A stretch of 64,000 bases of DNA from JACDAN01 sp963847235 (GTDB lineage Bacteria > Actinomycetota > Thermoleophilia > Gaiellales > Gaiellaceae): the NCBI GenBank assembly GCA_963847235.1, contig CAWJYU010000015.1, forward strand, positions 1-64,000. Direction: 5' to 3'. Below the pieces are notes generated by a model. That model saw only the letters and a list, made by a program, of their open reading frames with translations, did no database searches and was not told the origin of the DNA. Made by a program: the position numbers and the translations under genes. Positions 45,889-54,118 of this stretch are shown here, piece by piece (position 1 is the first letter of the stretch; every line of letters begins with the position of its first letter).

Positions 45889-46356
45889 TCATCGCTCGCG
45901 GTGAGAGCAGATCGCTAGGACTCGGTCGCCGTGCCGCGTCGGCCGGCCGCGCCCCTCGGCAACGCGGACACGCTCGGCGAGCGCCTCGAGCAGCACCCAC
46001 GCCATCTCGGGATGGCTCTCGACGAGCGGACGAAAGCTCCACACCGGCAGCTGGTAGCCGTGCACCTGCGTTTCCGCCGTCACGGTCGCGCTGCGCGCGG
46101 ACTTGTCGATCAGCGCCATCTCGCCGAAGGCGTCGCCGGGGCCGAGCCGGCCGACCGGCTGGCCGTGGACGGTCACGGCCACCTCACCCGTCTCGATGAC
46201 GATGAACGTCCGGCCCACCCCGCCCTCCTCGGCGATCGTCTCCCCGGGAGCGTACGTCCGCTCCATGAACTCGCCCGCGAGGCGCTCGAGAAACTGGTCG
46301 TCGGCCTCGGCGAAGAGCGGGACTCCGCGCAGCAGTTCGAGACTGGGGTCCGGCAC
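45889..46356 (-). CDS. cyclic nucleotide-binding domain protein without HTH
   Basis: 155 residues. One cNMP_binding beta-roll: LLRGVPLFAEADDQFLERLA, GETIAEEGGVGRTFIVIETGEV, then FGEMALIDKSARSATVTAET, which holds the phosphate-binding Glu and Arg of the cassette. A helix follows (AWVLLEALAERVRV) but no DNA-binding domain, so this is a stand-alone sensor or regulator rather than a Crp-type activator. Divergent from the small precursor-like gene. Confidence 0.88.
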   Translation of the reverse strand: MPDPSLELLRGVPLFAEADDQFLERLAGEFMERTYAPGETIAEEGGVGRTFIVIETGEVAVTVHGQPVGRLGPGDAFGEMALIDKSARSATVTAETQVHGYQLPVWSFRPLVESHPEMAWVLLEALAERVRVAEGRGRPTRHGDRVLAICSHRER

Positions 46357-46389
46357 GGAGGCGATCCTACCCCCTTACCGTGGGTGTCC

Positions 46390-46395
46390 TATGAT
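46390..46395 (+). promoter_or_regulatory. -10 box of the precursor-like gene
   Basis: TATGAT lies 36 bases before the ATG at 46432; a purine-rich AAGGGGGCGGGAACG sits right before the ATG as ribosome site. No clear -35. Confidence 0.45.
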
Positions 46396-46431
46396 CCTTC
46401 GCCTACGCATCGGCACAAGGGGGCGGGAACG

Positions 46432-46692
46432 ATGACCAGCACCGAAGGAAACCCGAGCAGCGAGCTAGAGAAGGTCGCCAACCTCATCTCGGATCCGGGG
46501 CGGCGGAGGGACTTCGCGCAAGACCCCGACAAGACGTTGACCGACGCCGGGGTCGATGTCGGCCAGCTTCCGGACGGCGTCCGGTCGACGCTCGTTGGCC
46601 TCTCCCAGGAGGAGCTCGACGTCCTCTCCCGCGTCAAGGAGGGCCTCAACCAGGCCGGCGTCTCGCCGGAGGATCAGGCAAAGATCTTCTGA
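46432..46692 (+). CDS. small NHLP/Os1348-like (RiPP-precursor-like) protein
   Basis: 86 residues, MTSTEGNPSSELEKVANLISDPG... The body DFAQDPDKTLTDAGVDVGQLPDG, followed by ELDVLSRVKEGLNQAGV, follows the DPxxxLxxAGxxL...ELxxL pattern of nitrile-hydratase-like leader peptides and Os1348-type precursor relatives. The short C-terminal tail (SPEDQAKIF) has no Cys, and few residues are obvious modification targets. It directly precedes, and its stop nearly touches, a heme-oxygenase-like diiron enzyme gene, the arrangement expected of a substrate and its modifier. Family assignment is from pattern only. Confidence 0.55.
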   Translation: MTSTEGNPSSELEKVANLISDPGRRRDFAQDPDKTLTDAGVDVGQLPDGVRSTLVGLSQEELDVLSRVKEGLNQAGVSPEDQAKIF

Positions 46693-47402
46693 GCGCGGTT
46701 CCGCGCAGACAGGCGTCGCGCGCACCGCTGGCCCCTGCGGAGACCGCCAGCGGCCGCCTGAGACGGAAGATCGAGCTCGTCAGCGGACCGTTCGCCGTCG
46801 CGTGCACGACGCTTTTCCGGCATCCGCGCCTCGCCGAGCTCTGGCCCGAGTACGCGATCCAGACCCACTGGATCATCCGCGCAACGGTGCCGCTGATGGA
46901 GGACGCCGAGGCGCGCGCCCGCTCGAGCGGACACGACCCTGTCGCGGCGGGCGTCGCCGCCTTCCTCGCCGCGCACATCGAGAAAGAGCGCGGCCACGAC
47001 GACTGGCTCCTCGAGGATCTGGAGCTGCTCGGCGTCGAGCGCTCCGCCGTCCTCGCGCGCGTGCCGTCGGCCACGGTTGCGTCCCTCGTCGGCTCCCACT
47101 ACTACTGGGTTCGGCACTGTCATCCGGTCGCGCTGTTGGGCTACATCGCCGTCATGGAGGGGCATCCTCCGAGCCCGGAGCTGATCGACCGCCTCGTCGC
47201 GGGCTCCGGGTACCCCCGCGCGGCGTTCCGGGCGTTCGCCGTGCACGGCGAGCTCGACTTGGAGCACCGGGCCGATCTCTACGACGCGATCGACGGGCTC
47301 CCGCTAACGCCTGCACAGGAGAGCCTGATGGGCCTCGCAGCGATGGCGACCGTCGAGCTCCTCACGCGGTCGCTCCAGGAGATCGTCGAGGGCGGCACCT
47401 AG
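46689..47402 (+). CDS. heme-oxygenase-like diiron oxidase (HDO / iron-containing redox enzyme family)
   Basis: About 230 residues, all-helical. Candidate metal ligands: FLAAHIEKERGHDDWLL (Glu and His), the YIAVMEG Glu, and FAVHGELDLEHRADL (His/Glu). This matches the TenA/heme-oxygenase-like diiron oxidases such as CADD and UndA, which oxidise, cleave or rearrange small or peptidyl substrates. Coding sequence (LRRKIELVSGPFAVACTTLF) clearly precedes the first standard start (GTG 46887), yet no ATG, GTG or TTG is in frame; a CTG at 46689 overlapping the upstream stop is the most likely start. Probably translationally coupled. Confidence 0.75.
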   Translation: MSAVPRRQASRAPLAPAETASGRLRRKIELVSGPFAVACTTLFRHPRLAELWPEYAIQTHWIIRATVPLMEDAEARARSSGHDPVAAGVAAFLAAHIEKERGHDDWLLEDLELLGVERSAVLARVPSATVASLVGSHYYWVRHCHPVALLGYIAVMEGHPPSPELIDRLVAGSGYPRAAFRAFAVHGELDLEHRADLYDAIDGLPLTPAQESLMGLAAMATVELLTRSLQEIVEGGT

Positions 47403-48470
47403 AGCAGCTTCTCGAACTCCGGCGCCATGCCGACGAGGCCGTTCCGGAACCGCTGCTTCGCGCGCTCCGGATTCTTTTTCTCGACCTTGCAGATCTGCAC
47501 GAGGAGGGCCTGCGCCTTCTTGACGGTGTCCTTCATGCGCTCGTCGCCCTGCCCCTGTCCGAGCACGCCGAAGAGGTCGCTCTCCGTCTCCGGGCCGAGC
47601 TTCTGGCCCGCGTTCTTGACCGCCTTGGAAGCCTCGGCCCCGATGGCGACGAGGCGCGGGCCCTTGCGGAACTTCGCCGCGGCTGCCTCGCCGGCTGCAG
47701 CCATGACGTTTGGACCGCTCAGGATCGGCATCGCGCGGATGCGTTCGCCCTGCAGCGCTCCGGCGAATGCTGTTGCGATCAAGCCGGTCTTCACGTTGAG
47801 GCCGGCGATGTTGTACTTCTCCATCTGAAGCTCCCCTCGGATGCCTTGGTCAGTCGGATCGGTCTTGGCGAAGACGCGCCGGCGGACCTCCGCGAGCGGA
47901 AAGTTGTCCGAGGTGTCCGGCTTCCGCCCTCGTGGCATGCAGATGTCGCGGTGGCGGGTCAGCATCTTCGGATCGGTGATCCCGAGTCGCCGCCTTCGCT
48001 CGCGGCACCGCCACACGATCGCGTCGATCTGCCGCTTGGGGTAGCGATCGCCGGGCGTGCCCAGGTTCTCGATCTCGATCCCCCAGCCGTGCAGGTTCCA
48101 GTCGGTGATGCCGTGCAGACTCGCATCACCGGCGTGCCAGGCGCGCTTCGGGAGCTCGCACAGCTCGAAGATCCTGCCCCGCTTGTCGATGTAGTCGTTG
48201 GCCGACACCTCGGTGCCGTCCCTGGTCAGCGTGGCGAGATCGCCCTGGAAGCTGCCGCCGGTGTGGTGCAGGACGATCCCGAACGGCGCCCTCATCGGCC
48301 GGCCGCGCGAGAAGTTCGCGCTCCGGATCGTCGTGATGACCGTGAAGCCACCGCTCCGGCCCCTTCGTCGCCGGAGGTAGCGCGGCCTCGAGCTGCTTGA
48401 GCTCCTTGTCGCTGTAGCGCTCGACGTTCGTGCTCCCGTCGTAGAGGCAGCCGCGTTCCTCCGCGCTCAT
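47399..48470 (-). CDS. N-acetylmuramoyl-L-alanine amidase/PGRP-like protein, one frame break
   Basis: About 357 residues. Short N terminus (MSAEERGCLYDGS), then an Amidase_2 domain: FGIVLHHTGGS (zinc His), WHAGDASLHG, WGIEIENLG and TRHRDICMPRGRKPD. The C-terminal ~150 residues (AGLNVKTGLIATAFAGALQ to LVGMAPEFEKLL) are helical and unassigned, perhaps cell-wall or substrate binding. No signal peptide is visible, so export route is unclear. The frame changes near 48360 (one extra base). ATG at 48470 has AAAGGAG upstream. Confidence 0.82.
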
Positions 48471-48629
48471 CGACGCTCCTTTCGTCGATTCCCCGGGCCG
48501 GGCCAGTGAAGCCGCCGCAGAAGGCTGGACCCTGCCCGGAATCGAGGGTCGCACCCTTCATCACGGAAGTCAAGCCGTGCCCCGAGAGAGCCGCGACGTC
48601 CGGCTGGTGTAGGGTCCTCGCCGCTTGAT

Positions 48630-49340
48630 ATGGCCCGTGTGACCGGCTTGTGGGTGTACCAGACCCTTGGGCGGCGTCCCGATCCCCGGACCGTGGCGAA
48701 GCGGGCACAGCAGCATGGGCTGAGGTGGCTCACGGTCCAGGCGACCGAGGGCGACACCGTGCTCGATCGCGAGTGGCTGCGGGGTATGCGCCGCGCCACG
48801 AGGGAGCGCAACATGCGACTCGCCGTGCACGGCTTCGTCGGACGGCCACGCCCGAAGCCCGTGGCGGAGGCGAAAGCGGTCGCAAGGGCGATCGACCTGG
48901 CCGAGGCCGACTTCGCGATCGTCAACGCGGAGATCCAGTACGAGCAGGCCACGGGCCCGGTCTCGCAACGATTCGTCGACGCGTATCGCGATCTGAAGCC
49001 TGCGTTTCCGACCTACTTCTCCTCCTTCGGCCGCCCACAGTTCCACCCGTCACTGGACTGGGAGGCGTGGGCGCGCGGAGGGTTCCGCGGCATGCCGCAG
49101 GCCTACGAGAACCTCAACGCGGAGCAGCTGAAGCCAACGCAGTGCGTCAAGGACTGGGCTCGCTTCTTCGAGCGGAAGGACCTCCGGCCGACGCTCGGAT
49201 GCTTCTCCGAGCGCGGCCGTCCGCATCTTCCGGTCCCGCGCCTCGTTCAGAGCGTCCGGGACCTGCGCGGGCTGCGGTTCAACGTCTTCCGTCACGGGAC
49301 CGTGACGACAGCGGAGCTCGCAGGCCTGTCGGACGTGTAG
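48630..49340 (+). CDS. unassigned protein, glycoside hydrolase-like barrel
   Basis: 236 residues. VTGLWVYQTLGRRPDPRTVAKRAQQHGLRWLTVQATEGD and LAVHGFVGRPRP, ADFAIVNAEIQYEQ, YFSSFGRPQF follow the strand-helix rhythm of a TIM barrel like GH25/DUF1906-type muramidase folds, with Glu in VNAEIQYE as a possible acid. I cannot name the family. Divergent from the amidase gene, which also acts on peptidoglycan. A TAGGGT box lies 14 bases before the ATG. Confidence 0.6.
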   Translation: MARVTGLWVYQTLGRRPDPRTVAKRAQQHGLRWLTVQATEGDTVLDREWLRGMRRATRERNMRLAVHGFVGRPRPKPVAEAKAVARAIDLAEADFAIVNAEIQYEQATGPVSQRFVDAYRDLKPAFPTYFSSFGRPQFHPSLDWEAWARGGFRGMPQAYENLNAEQLKPTQCVKDWARFFERKDLRPTLGCFSERGRPHLPVPRLVQSVRDLRGLRFNVFRHGTVTTAELAGLSDV

Positions 49341-49368
49341 CAGGCGCGCTCAGCCCGCGCCGATCACG

Positions 49369-51774
49369 CTAGCCCTCGTAGCCGATATCGGAGCCGGTGA
49401 TCACTATTCGTCCTGGCTTGAACTCGAAGCGAGGCGTGAATGCAGCCCACATGCTTCCCCGCACGTGCCGCTGGAAGATGTAACGGACGAGGGCGCCTCG
49501 CGGATGGAAGAACCCGCTCACCCGCATGCCCTCGACAAGCCTCGTCAGACCTTCGCCGAACGCCGGAATCCCTGCACTGACGGCGTCAGCGAATGCCTGG
49601 TTCGACGCCTCCTGGTTCTGCTTGTACGCCTCGTACTCGCCGCGGAGGATGTACGCGTCGCTGAGGTTCGGCGCGGCTTCGATGATGGCCGAGGCGAGGT
49701 CGCCGAGATTCTCCCGCCAGTTCAACCTGAGCAGCACGTAACCGGCCAGGCACCCGGCGAACGGGTCGTTGCTCGCGTGCAGCGCGATCTCCTCGGCGAA
49801 CTGGTCTGCGCCGTCGAGGCGGCCGCCCAGGAGCTGGCGCTGCAGGTTCTCGAGGCGGCGGAGCCAATCGGGCGTCGACCATTCGACCCCTTCGAGACGG
49901 GGGTGGAACTGGTACAGGCGGATACTGTCTCGATCGACCTCTGCGACAACCGTCGCGAGGCGACCCTTGAGGAGCGGCAGCGCGACGACGGTCGGCTGCT
50001 TTTCAGGAGTCTCGATCGAGAGCCAGTGCGGTCGTTGCTCCTTGTCCACTTCGACGATCGCAGCGATGCCCTCTTCCGGCGACTCGAGCGAGTGCGTCTC
50101 CTCCGGCACGGTGGATCCCGATTGCCAGATCCGGACCTCGAGGTCGGAGAGCGAGCCGGGATCGCTTTTCGCGACGGCCACGAGCGCGACGCCGCTGCGA
50201 CCCTCGCCGACTACCAACGGCTGCTCGATTCTCAGTCGTGTGAGCGCCTCACGGTCGCCTTGCAGCGCAGCGCCCACCGCCGCTGCGGCGACCGTGGACG
50301 GCCGCGCCCACGCCGCCGGCTCGGCGCCGGCCACCGGGATCACGTGCCCGTCCTCGACGCCACCGCCCAACGCCCGAGCGAGCTCGGCTGCGCGGTCGTC
50401 CAGAGTCGGCAACGCCAGCTCGACCGGCGTTGCCGTGCCGCCCAGGACCCTGACGGGCTCGTCGTTCGCCGCCGTCTTGTCCCGCTCCGGCCCGACTAGA
50501 CGGACTTGGTAGAAGCCGGGCGGCGCCTCACACCCGCGGGCCTGCGTCGCCGCCCCGACCACCCATCCGGTGTCGTCGCGGATATCGGCCACGGCGAGCG
50601 GGTCGCGTGCCCGAATCTCGATGGTGCCGTCCGCAAACGGCTCTGCCGGCTCGGGATCCGCGTACTCGTCCCAGTCGAGCGCATCGTCGCTATCGCCGTA
50701 GAGATGGACGGGCGCACGGACCCGACCGCGGCCGCCGGCCGCCGTCGTTGCGCGCACGCTGTACGTCTTGGGCTGTAACTCGAAGGTGTAGGAGTCGCCG
50801 GTGAGATTCCGTGCGCTCGCGACCTCGGTACTGACCGCATCCAGGACGGCAACGTCCACTCGCTCCTCGGGCTCGGTGTTCAGCTGGATCTTCAGCTTGT
50901 GCCGTTCGATGGCTTCTCCCCGGGGCCGCGCAAGGATCGCGTCGCGGTCGCGAAGAGCGACCCCGCGGATCCCGATGTCCTGTGGGATCTGGAACGGCCA
51001 GCCTCCCTCTGGTGGCTCGTGCTCCTCGACTCGCTCCGTCGTCCTCTTCCCCTCCATGACGGTCTTGACGTGGGTCGCGAGCCGCTCCCACCGAACCTCG
51101 TAGGAGTTGCGCTCCCACGACCAGGCCTTCGCGTCGCCCTTGCCTTCGAGACCGCTCATCAGGACGCGGCTGAAGGCGCTGAGCTCCTCGGGCCACAGCG
51201 AGGCCTTTGCCGGCTGCCCGGGTGACGTCGCGTACATGACGAACTGCTGGACCGGCTCCTGGCCGGGCGCGCGACGTCGAGGGATCATCCACGGACCGAT
51301 CTCCGCGTTGCTTCGCTCGAGCGGGCTGCGGCAGGCGTCGATGAAGAAGAACTGGTCCTCGAACCGCGTCGTCTCGAAGAACTCGGCGATCGAGCGAACG
51401 GCGAGCGTTTGAACCGGATGTTTGTCGTCGACCCCCGGAAAGACGAGCGCGCTCTCCTCCCGGTTGGAATAGGTGCTCGTCAGCCCGTGCCCGGAGAAGA
51501 AGAAGAACAGCTTCTGGCCGGCACCGCGGCTCTTGGTCATCAATTCGTTGATCGCACCCAGGACGTTGTCCTTCGTCGGGAGCCTCTCGCCTTCGATGCG
51601 GTCGGAATCGTCCGCGCGGCGACCGAGCAGCGTGTAGACCCGCTCGTCCGGGTCGGCGCCGCCAAGCTCGCCGATCACCCAGCTGCGAAATGCCTCGGCG
51701 TCTTCGACCGCGGACAGGAGCGTCGGTTGTTGCTCACGGTAGTCGTCGATCCCGATGACGATCGCCCAGCGCAA
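49369..51774 (-). CDS. caspase-family peptidase with large C-terminal region
   Basis: 801 residues. N-terminal peptidase C14 domain (about 1-240) with catalytic dyad His96 in FFFFSGHGLTST and Cys148 in FFFIDACRSPLERS; substrate-pocket strand QQFVMYATSPGQPA. The remaining ~560 residues contain beta-rich segments (PPGFYQVRLVGPERD, IEIRARDPLAVADI) and a helical, TPR-like part near the C terminus (AIIEAAPNLSDAYILRGEYEAYKQ). TTG start, five bases after the lipase stop. No signal peptide: cytoplasmic. Last gene of the caspase-lipase-caspase operon. Presumably cleaves after activation; the trigger is unknown. Confidence 0.85.
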   Translation of the reverse strand: MRWAIVIGIDDYREQQPTLLSAVEDAEAFRSWVIGELGGADPDERVYTLLGRRADDSDRIEGERLPTKDNVLGAINELMTKSRGAGQKLFFFFSGHGLTSTYSNREESALVFPGVDDKHPVQTLAVRSIAEFFETTRFEDQFFFIDACRSPLERSNAEIGPWMIPRRRAPGQEPVQQFVMYATSPGQPAKASLWPEELSAFSRVLMSGLEGKGDAKAWSWERNSYEVRWERLATHVKTVMEGKRTTERVEEHEPPEGGWPFQIPQDIGIRGVALRDRDAILARPRGEAIERHKLKIQLNTEPEERVDVAVLDAVSTEVASARNLTGDSYTFELQPKTYSVRATTAAGGRGRVRAPVHLYGDSDDALDWDEYADPEPAEPFADGTIEIRARDPLAVADIRDDTGWVVGAATQARGCEAPPGFYQVRLVGPERDKTAANDEPVRVLGGTATPVELALPTLDDRAAELARALGGGVEDGHVIPVAGAEPAAWARPSTVAAAAVGAALQGDREALTRLRIEQPLVVGEGRSGVALVAVAKSDPGSLSDLEVRIWQSGSTVPEETHSLESPEEGIAAIVEVDKEQRPHWLSIETPEKQPTVVALPLLKGRLATVVAEVDRDSIRLYQFHPRLEGVEWSTPDWLRRLENLQRQLLGGRLDGADQFAEEIALHASNDPFAGCLAGYVLLRLNWRENLGDLASAIIEAAPNLSDAYILRGEYEAYKQNQEASNQAFADAVSAGIPAFGEGLTRLVEGMRVSGFFHPRGALVRYIFQRHVRGSMWAAFTPRFEFKPGRIVITGSDIGYEG

Positions 51775-51779
51775 CAGCT

Positions 51780-53162
51780 CTACTCGGCGAGCACTGTGAC
51801 GAGGTCCGTTACAGGCTCGACTCGTCCCTCGCCGTACGCGGTTACGCGATAGACGCCCTCGGGAAGCGGTCCGAGCTCCGCCTCGTACCACCCCTCGTCG
51901 CCCGGCGACAGCGTCTGCCGTGCGCGCACCTCGCCGGTCTCGGCGTCGACGGCGGTTGCCAGCAGCGCGTCCGTCGTCTCCTGCTCGGGCTGCGCCTTGA
52001 CGAGGACCGGATCCGCGGTCGAGTAGAGGTCGTCGACGTCGAGCGACAGATCGATCATCGGGACCGCGTCCTTGAAAGCGCTCCATCGGATCGTGTTTCC
52101 GGTCAGAACGCCCGTGAGCTGCAACAGGAGGTGGTCGTCGTTCTGCAGCGAGGCATGCCTCTCTGCAGAGAAGGTTGCGCCCTGGTCGTCCTCGAGCTCG
52201 AGCGGGGTCGCCGAGGGCCGGGGCACCGTGCCGTCGCCGCCGGGATCCTGGCCCTTGATCGTCCGCAGGAGTCTGACGCGGTCACCGTCGCGCACGGCTG
52301 ACTGCTGTGTCGGCTGCTTGAAGCCGACGATCCGAGCGAGGTCGTAGCCGCCTTCCAAGTAGGCGGAATCCCTGCGATGCTCGTCGACGGAGGCGGCGAT
52401 CTCACGGTGGAAGTCGAGCGCGGCGCCGGCCTTCGCAGGGTCGAGATTCGGGATGTCGGCCTCGTCGACGTAGGCGGGCTCGGCGCCGCCGTCGACATAG
52501 CAGGGGTAGGTCGGGAGCAGTTGGTGGATCGCCGTGAACGACCGTGCGACCTCGGTCAGATCGAAGAACTTGATCTTCTTCCCGTTGACGAGCGTGTCGA
52601 GGGCGTTCACCGAGCCGCGGTACGGCGTGCCGAAGGTGACGAGGGTTCGCGTCTTCCGCCAGCCGTCGAGGCACTCGAGGAAGTAGCGCGCGATCAGTCC
52701 GCCCATCGAGTGGCCGACGAGCACGAGCTTCGCGTCGCTCGCGCCGCTGGAGGCGCGCCAGGCGTCCAGCCATTCGCCGCCCTGGCGTTGTAGGCGGCGG
52801 GCGGCGACGCGGTTGTCCCGCCGCCAGTCGTACGGGAACTCGAAGAGGTTCCGCCCGCGCGTGACGTCGAACGTCTCCTCGATGTAGCGGAGCATCTTCG
52901 TGTAGCCGTCGACCTTCCAGAAGCCCGGGATCAGGTGGACGTCGCGGATCACCTCCGTCGCGGTGATCCCGTCGCCGAGGTCGTCCACGTCTGGCGGGTC
53001 GCTCTCGAGCTTGAGGTCGGAGATGCTGCCCCCGAGCGTGGTCAGCGCGCTCAGGAGCGCGCCGCCGGAGATGTTCCAGACGTCCCGGCCGTCCTTGCGC
53101 AGCACGCTTCCGGTGATGCCGGGAATGCACACCACCACGTCGCGCATCGCCTTTCGCGGCAT
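51780..53162 (-). CDS. LCAT-like lipase/acyltransferase (alpha/beta hydrolase)
   Basis: 460 residues. LCAT-family features: VVVCIPGITGSVL at the N terminus, FEFPYDWRRDNR, nucleophile Ser152 in LVGHSMGGL, Asp310 in GGDGTVP and His336 in ERHASLQND form the triad. A C-terminal ~100-residue beta sandwich (ADPVLVKAQPEQETTDALL to GVYRVTAYGEGR) follows. Probably a phospholipase or acyltransferase acting on membrane lipids. No signal peptide, so cytoplasmic. ATG with GAGGAGG ribosome site; flanked by two caspase genes in one operon. Confidence 0.9.
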   Translation of the reverse strand: MPRKAMRDVVVCIPGITGSVLRKDGRDVWNISGGALLSALTTLGGSISDLKLESDPPDVDDLGDGITATEVIRDVHLIPGFWKVDGYTKMLRYIEETFDVTRGRNLFEFPYDWRRDNRVAARRLQRQGGEWLDAWRASSGASDAKLVLVGHSMGGLIARYFLECLDGWRKTRTLVTFGTPYRGSVNALDTLVNGKKIKFFDLTEVARSFTAIHQLLPTYPCYVDGGAEPAYVDEADIPNLDPAKAGAALDFHREIAASVDEHRRDSAYLEGGYDLARIVGFKQPTQQSAVRDGDRVRLLRTIKGQDPGGDGTVPRPSATPLELEDDQGATFSAERHASLQNDDHLLLQLTGVLTGNTIRWSAFKDAVPMIDLSLDVDDLYSTADPVLVKAQPEQETTDALLATAVDAETGEVRARQTLSPGDEGWYEAELGPLPEGVYRVTAYGEGRVEPVTDLVTVLAE

Positions 53163-53182
53163 GGTGTCCTCCTCGCCCGGGT

Positions 53183-54034
53183 CTACTCGACGGTGAAGGG
53201 GTTCTGCTGCTCGAAGTCGGAGTTCCGGGCCCCGACGGGGTTGTAGTTCGGCGTCTGGTCGGCCGGCATCCCGGTCACGATGGCCTCGTGGAAGGCGGAA
53301 TAGCCCCCCTGCCAGGCACCGTCGGCCCACACCTTCTTGAGCTCTTCCGTGAAGCGGCCGTTGGAGAAGCCGTCCCTCGAGAGCTGGTCGTCCTGGCACC
53401 CGGAGATCAGCAACGCCGTCACGCCGAGCTGCGACTCCGTGCTCTCCGTGCCCGGGACCTGCTTCTGAATCCCGTCGTAGAGCTCCTTGTTGTTCCGGTA
53501 GGTGTGCGACCATCTTGTCCCGAGGCAGCGCCCGGAAGCGCGGATCGTGCTGAGCAGCCTTCTCTGCCGTCGCGACCTGTCCTGAACGGACTCCTTGTCG
53601 GTGATCGCCTTGTTGACGGACCCGCTGTGACAGCTGTCCGACAGAACGACGATCCGCACACCCGGCTTGAACTTCCCCCAGAGCTCGTACAGCTCGTCGT
53701 CCACGATCTGGCGGTCGTACGCGACCCAGGTCTCGTCCGAGCTGTCTGTCTCCTCGTCGTCCCCGTCTGGGACTTGGCCGCCGTGGCCCGAGTACGTGAC
53801 GAAGAAGATGTCACCGGACTCCAGCTCGCTCGCAGCGCTCTGGATCGAGCTCAGGATGGCGTCTGCCGTCGCCTCGGCGGTCAACAGCTTCGTCGTCTCG
53901 AAGCCCCGGCTCTGCGCCAGCGACTCCATGTCGTTCGCATCGAGCTCGCAGGCTGTAAGTGCGCCGTCCCACCCGTCGTAGTGCTCGGGGTCGACCGCGT
54001 TCAGACCAACGTGGAGGGACATCCCACGCGCCAT
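53183..54034 (-). CDS. small caspase-family (metacaspase-like) peptidase
   Basis: 283 residues, nearly all peptidase C14 domain. Catalytic His84 in VTYSGHGGQVPD and Cys135 in LSDSCHSGSV; ALLISGCQDDQLSRDG and GAWQGGYSAFHEAIV complete the fold. Between about 53513 and 53570 the given frame is scrambled: reading one frame over gives VATAEKAAQHDPRFRALPRDKMVA, which is clearly the native sequence, so two compensating one-base errors bracket this stretch. Good promoter and AAAGGGGGAG ribosome site upstream; first gene of the operon. Confidence 0.88.
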   Translation of the reverse strand: MARGMSLHVGLNAVDPEHYDGWDGALTACELDANDMESLAQSRGFETTKLLTAEATADAILSSIQSAASELESGDIFFVTYSGHGGQVPDGDDEETDSSDETWVAYDRQIVDDELYELWGKFKPGVRIVVLSDSCHSGSVNKAITDKESVQDRSRRQRRLLSTIRASGRCLGTRWSHTYRNNKELYDGIQKQVPGTESTESQLGVTALLISGCQDDQLSRDGFSNGRFTEELKKVWADGAWQGGYSAFHEAIVTGMPADQTPNYNPVGARNSDFEQQNPFTVE

Positions 54035-54066
54035 CGCTCCCCCTTTCGTCGACTGACAGTCTCTCG

Positions 54067-54096
54067 ACCCTATTGCGGTCGTTTTGCGGCTGTCAA
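54067..54096 (-). promoter_or_regulatory. promoter of the caspase-lipase-caspase operon
   Basis: On the minus strand TTGACA (54091-54096) and TAGGGT (54067-54072) with an 18-base spacer, about 25 bases of leader, then the ribosome site and ATG (54034). It is one of the best sigma-70-type promoters in the window, so the operon may be expressed constitutively. Confidence 0.65.
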
Positions 54097-54118
54097 GGTC
54101 CCTGCTGAAGGCGGGTTT

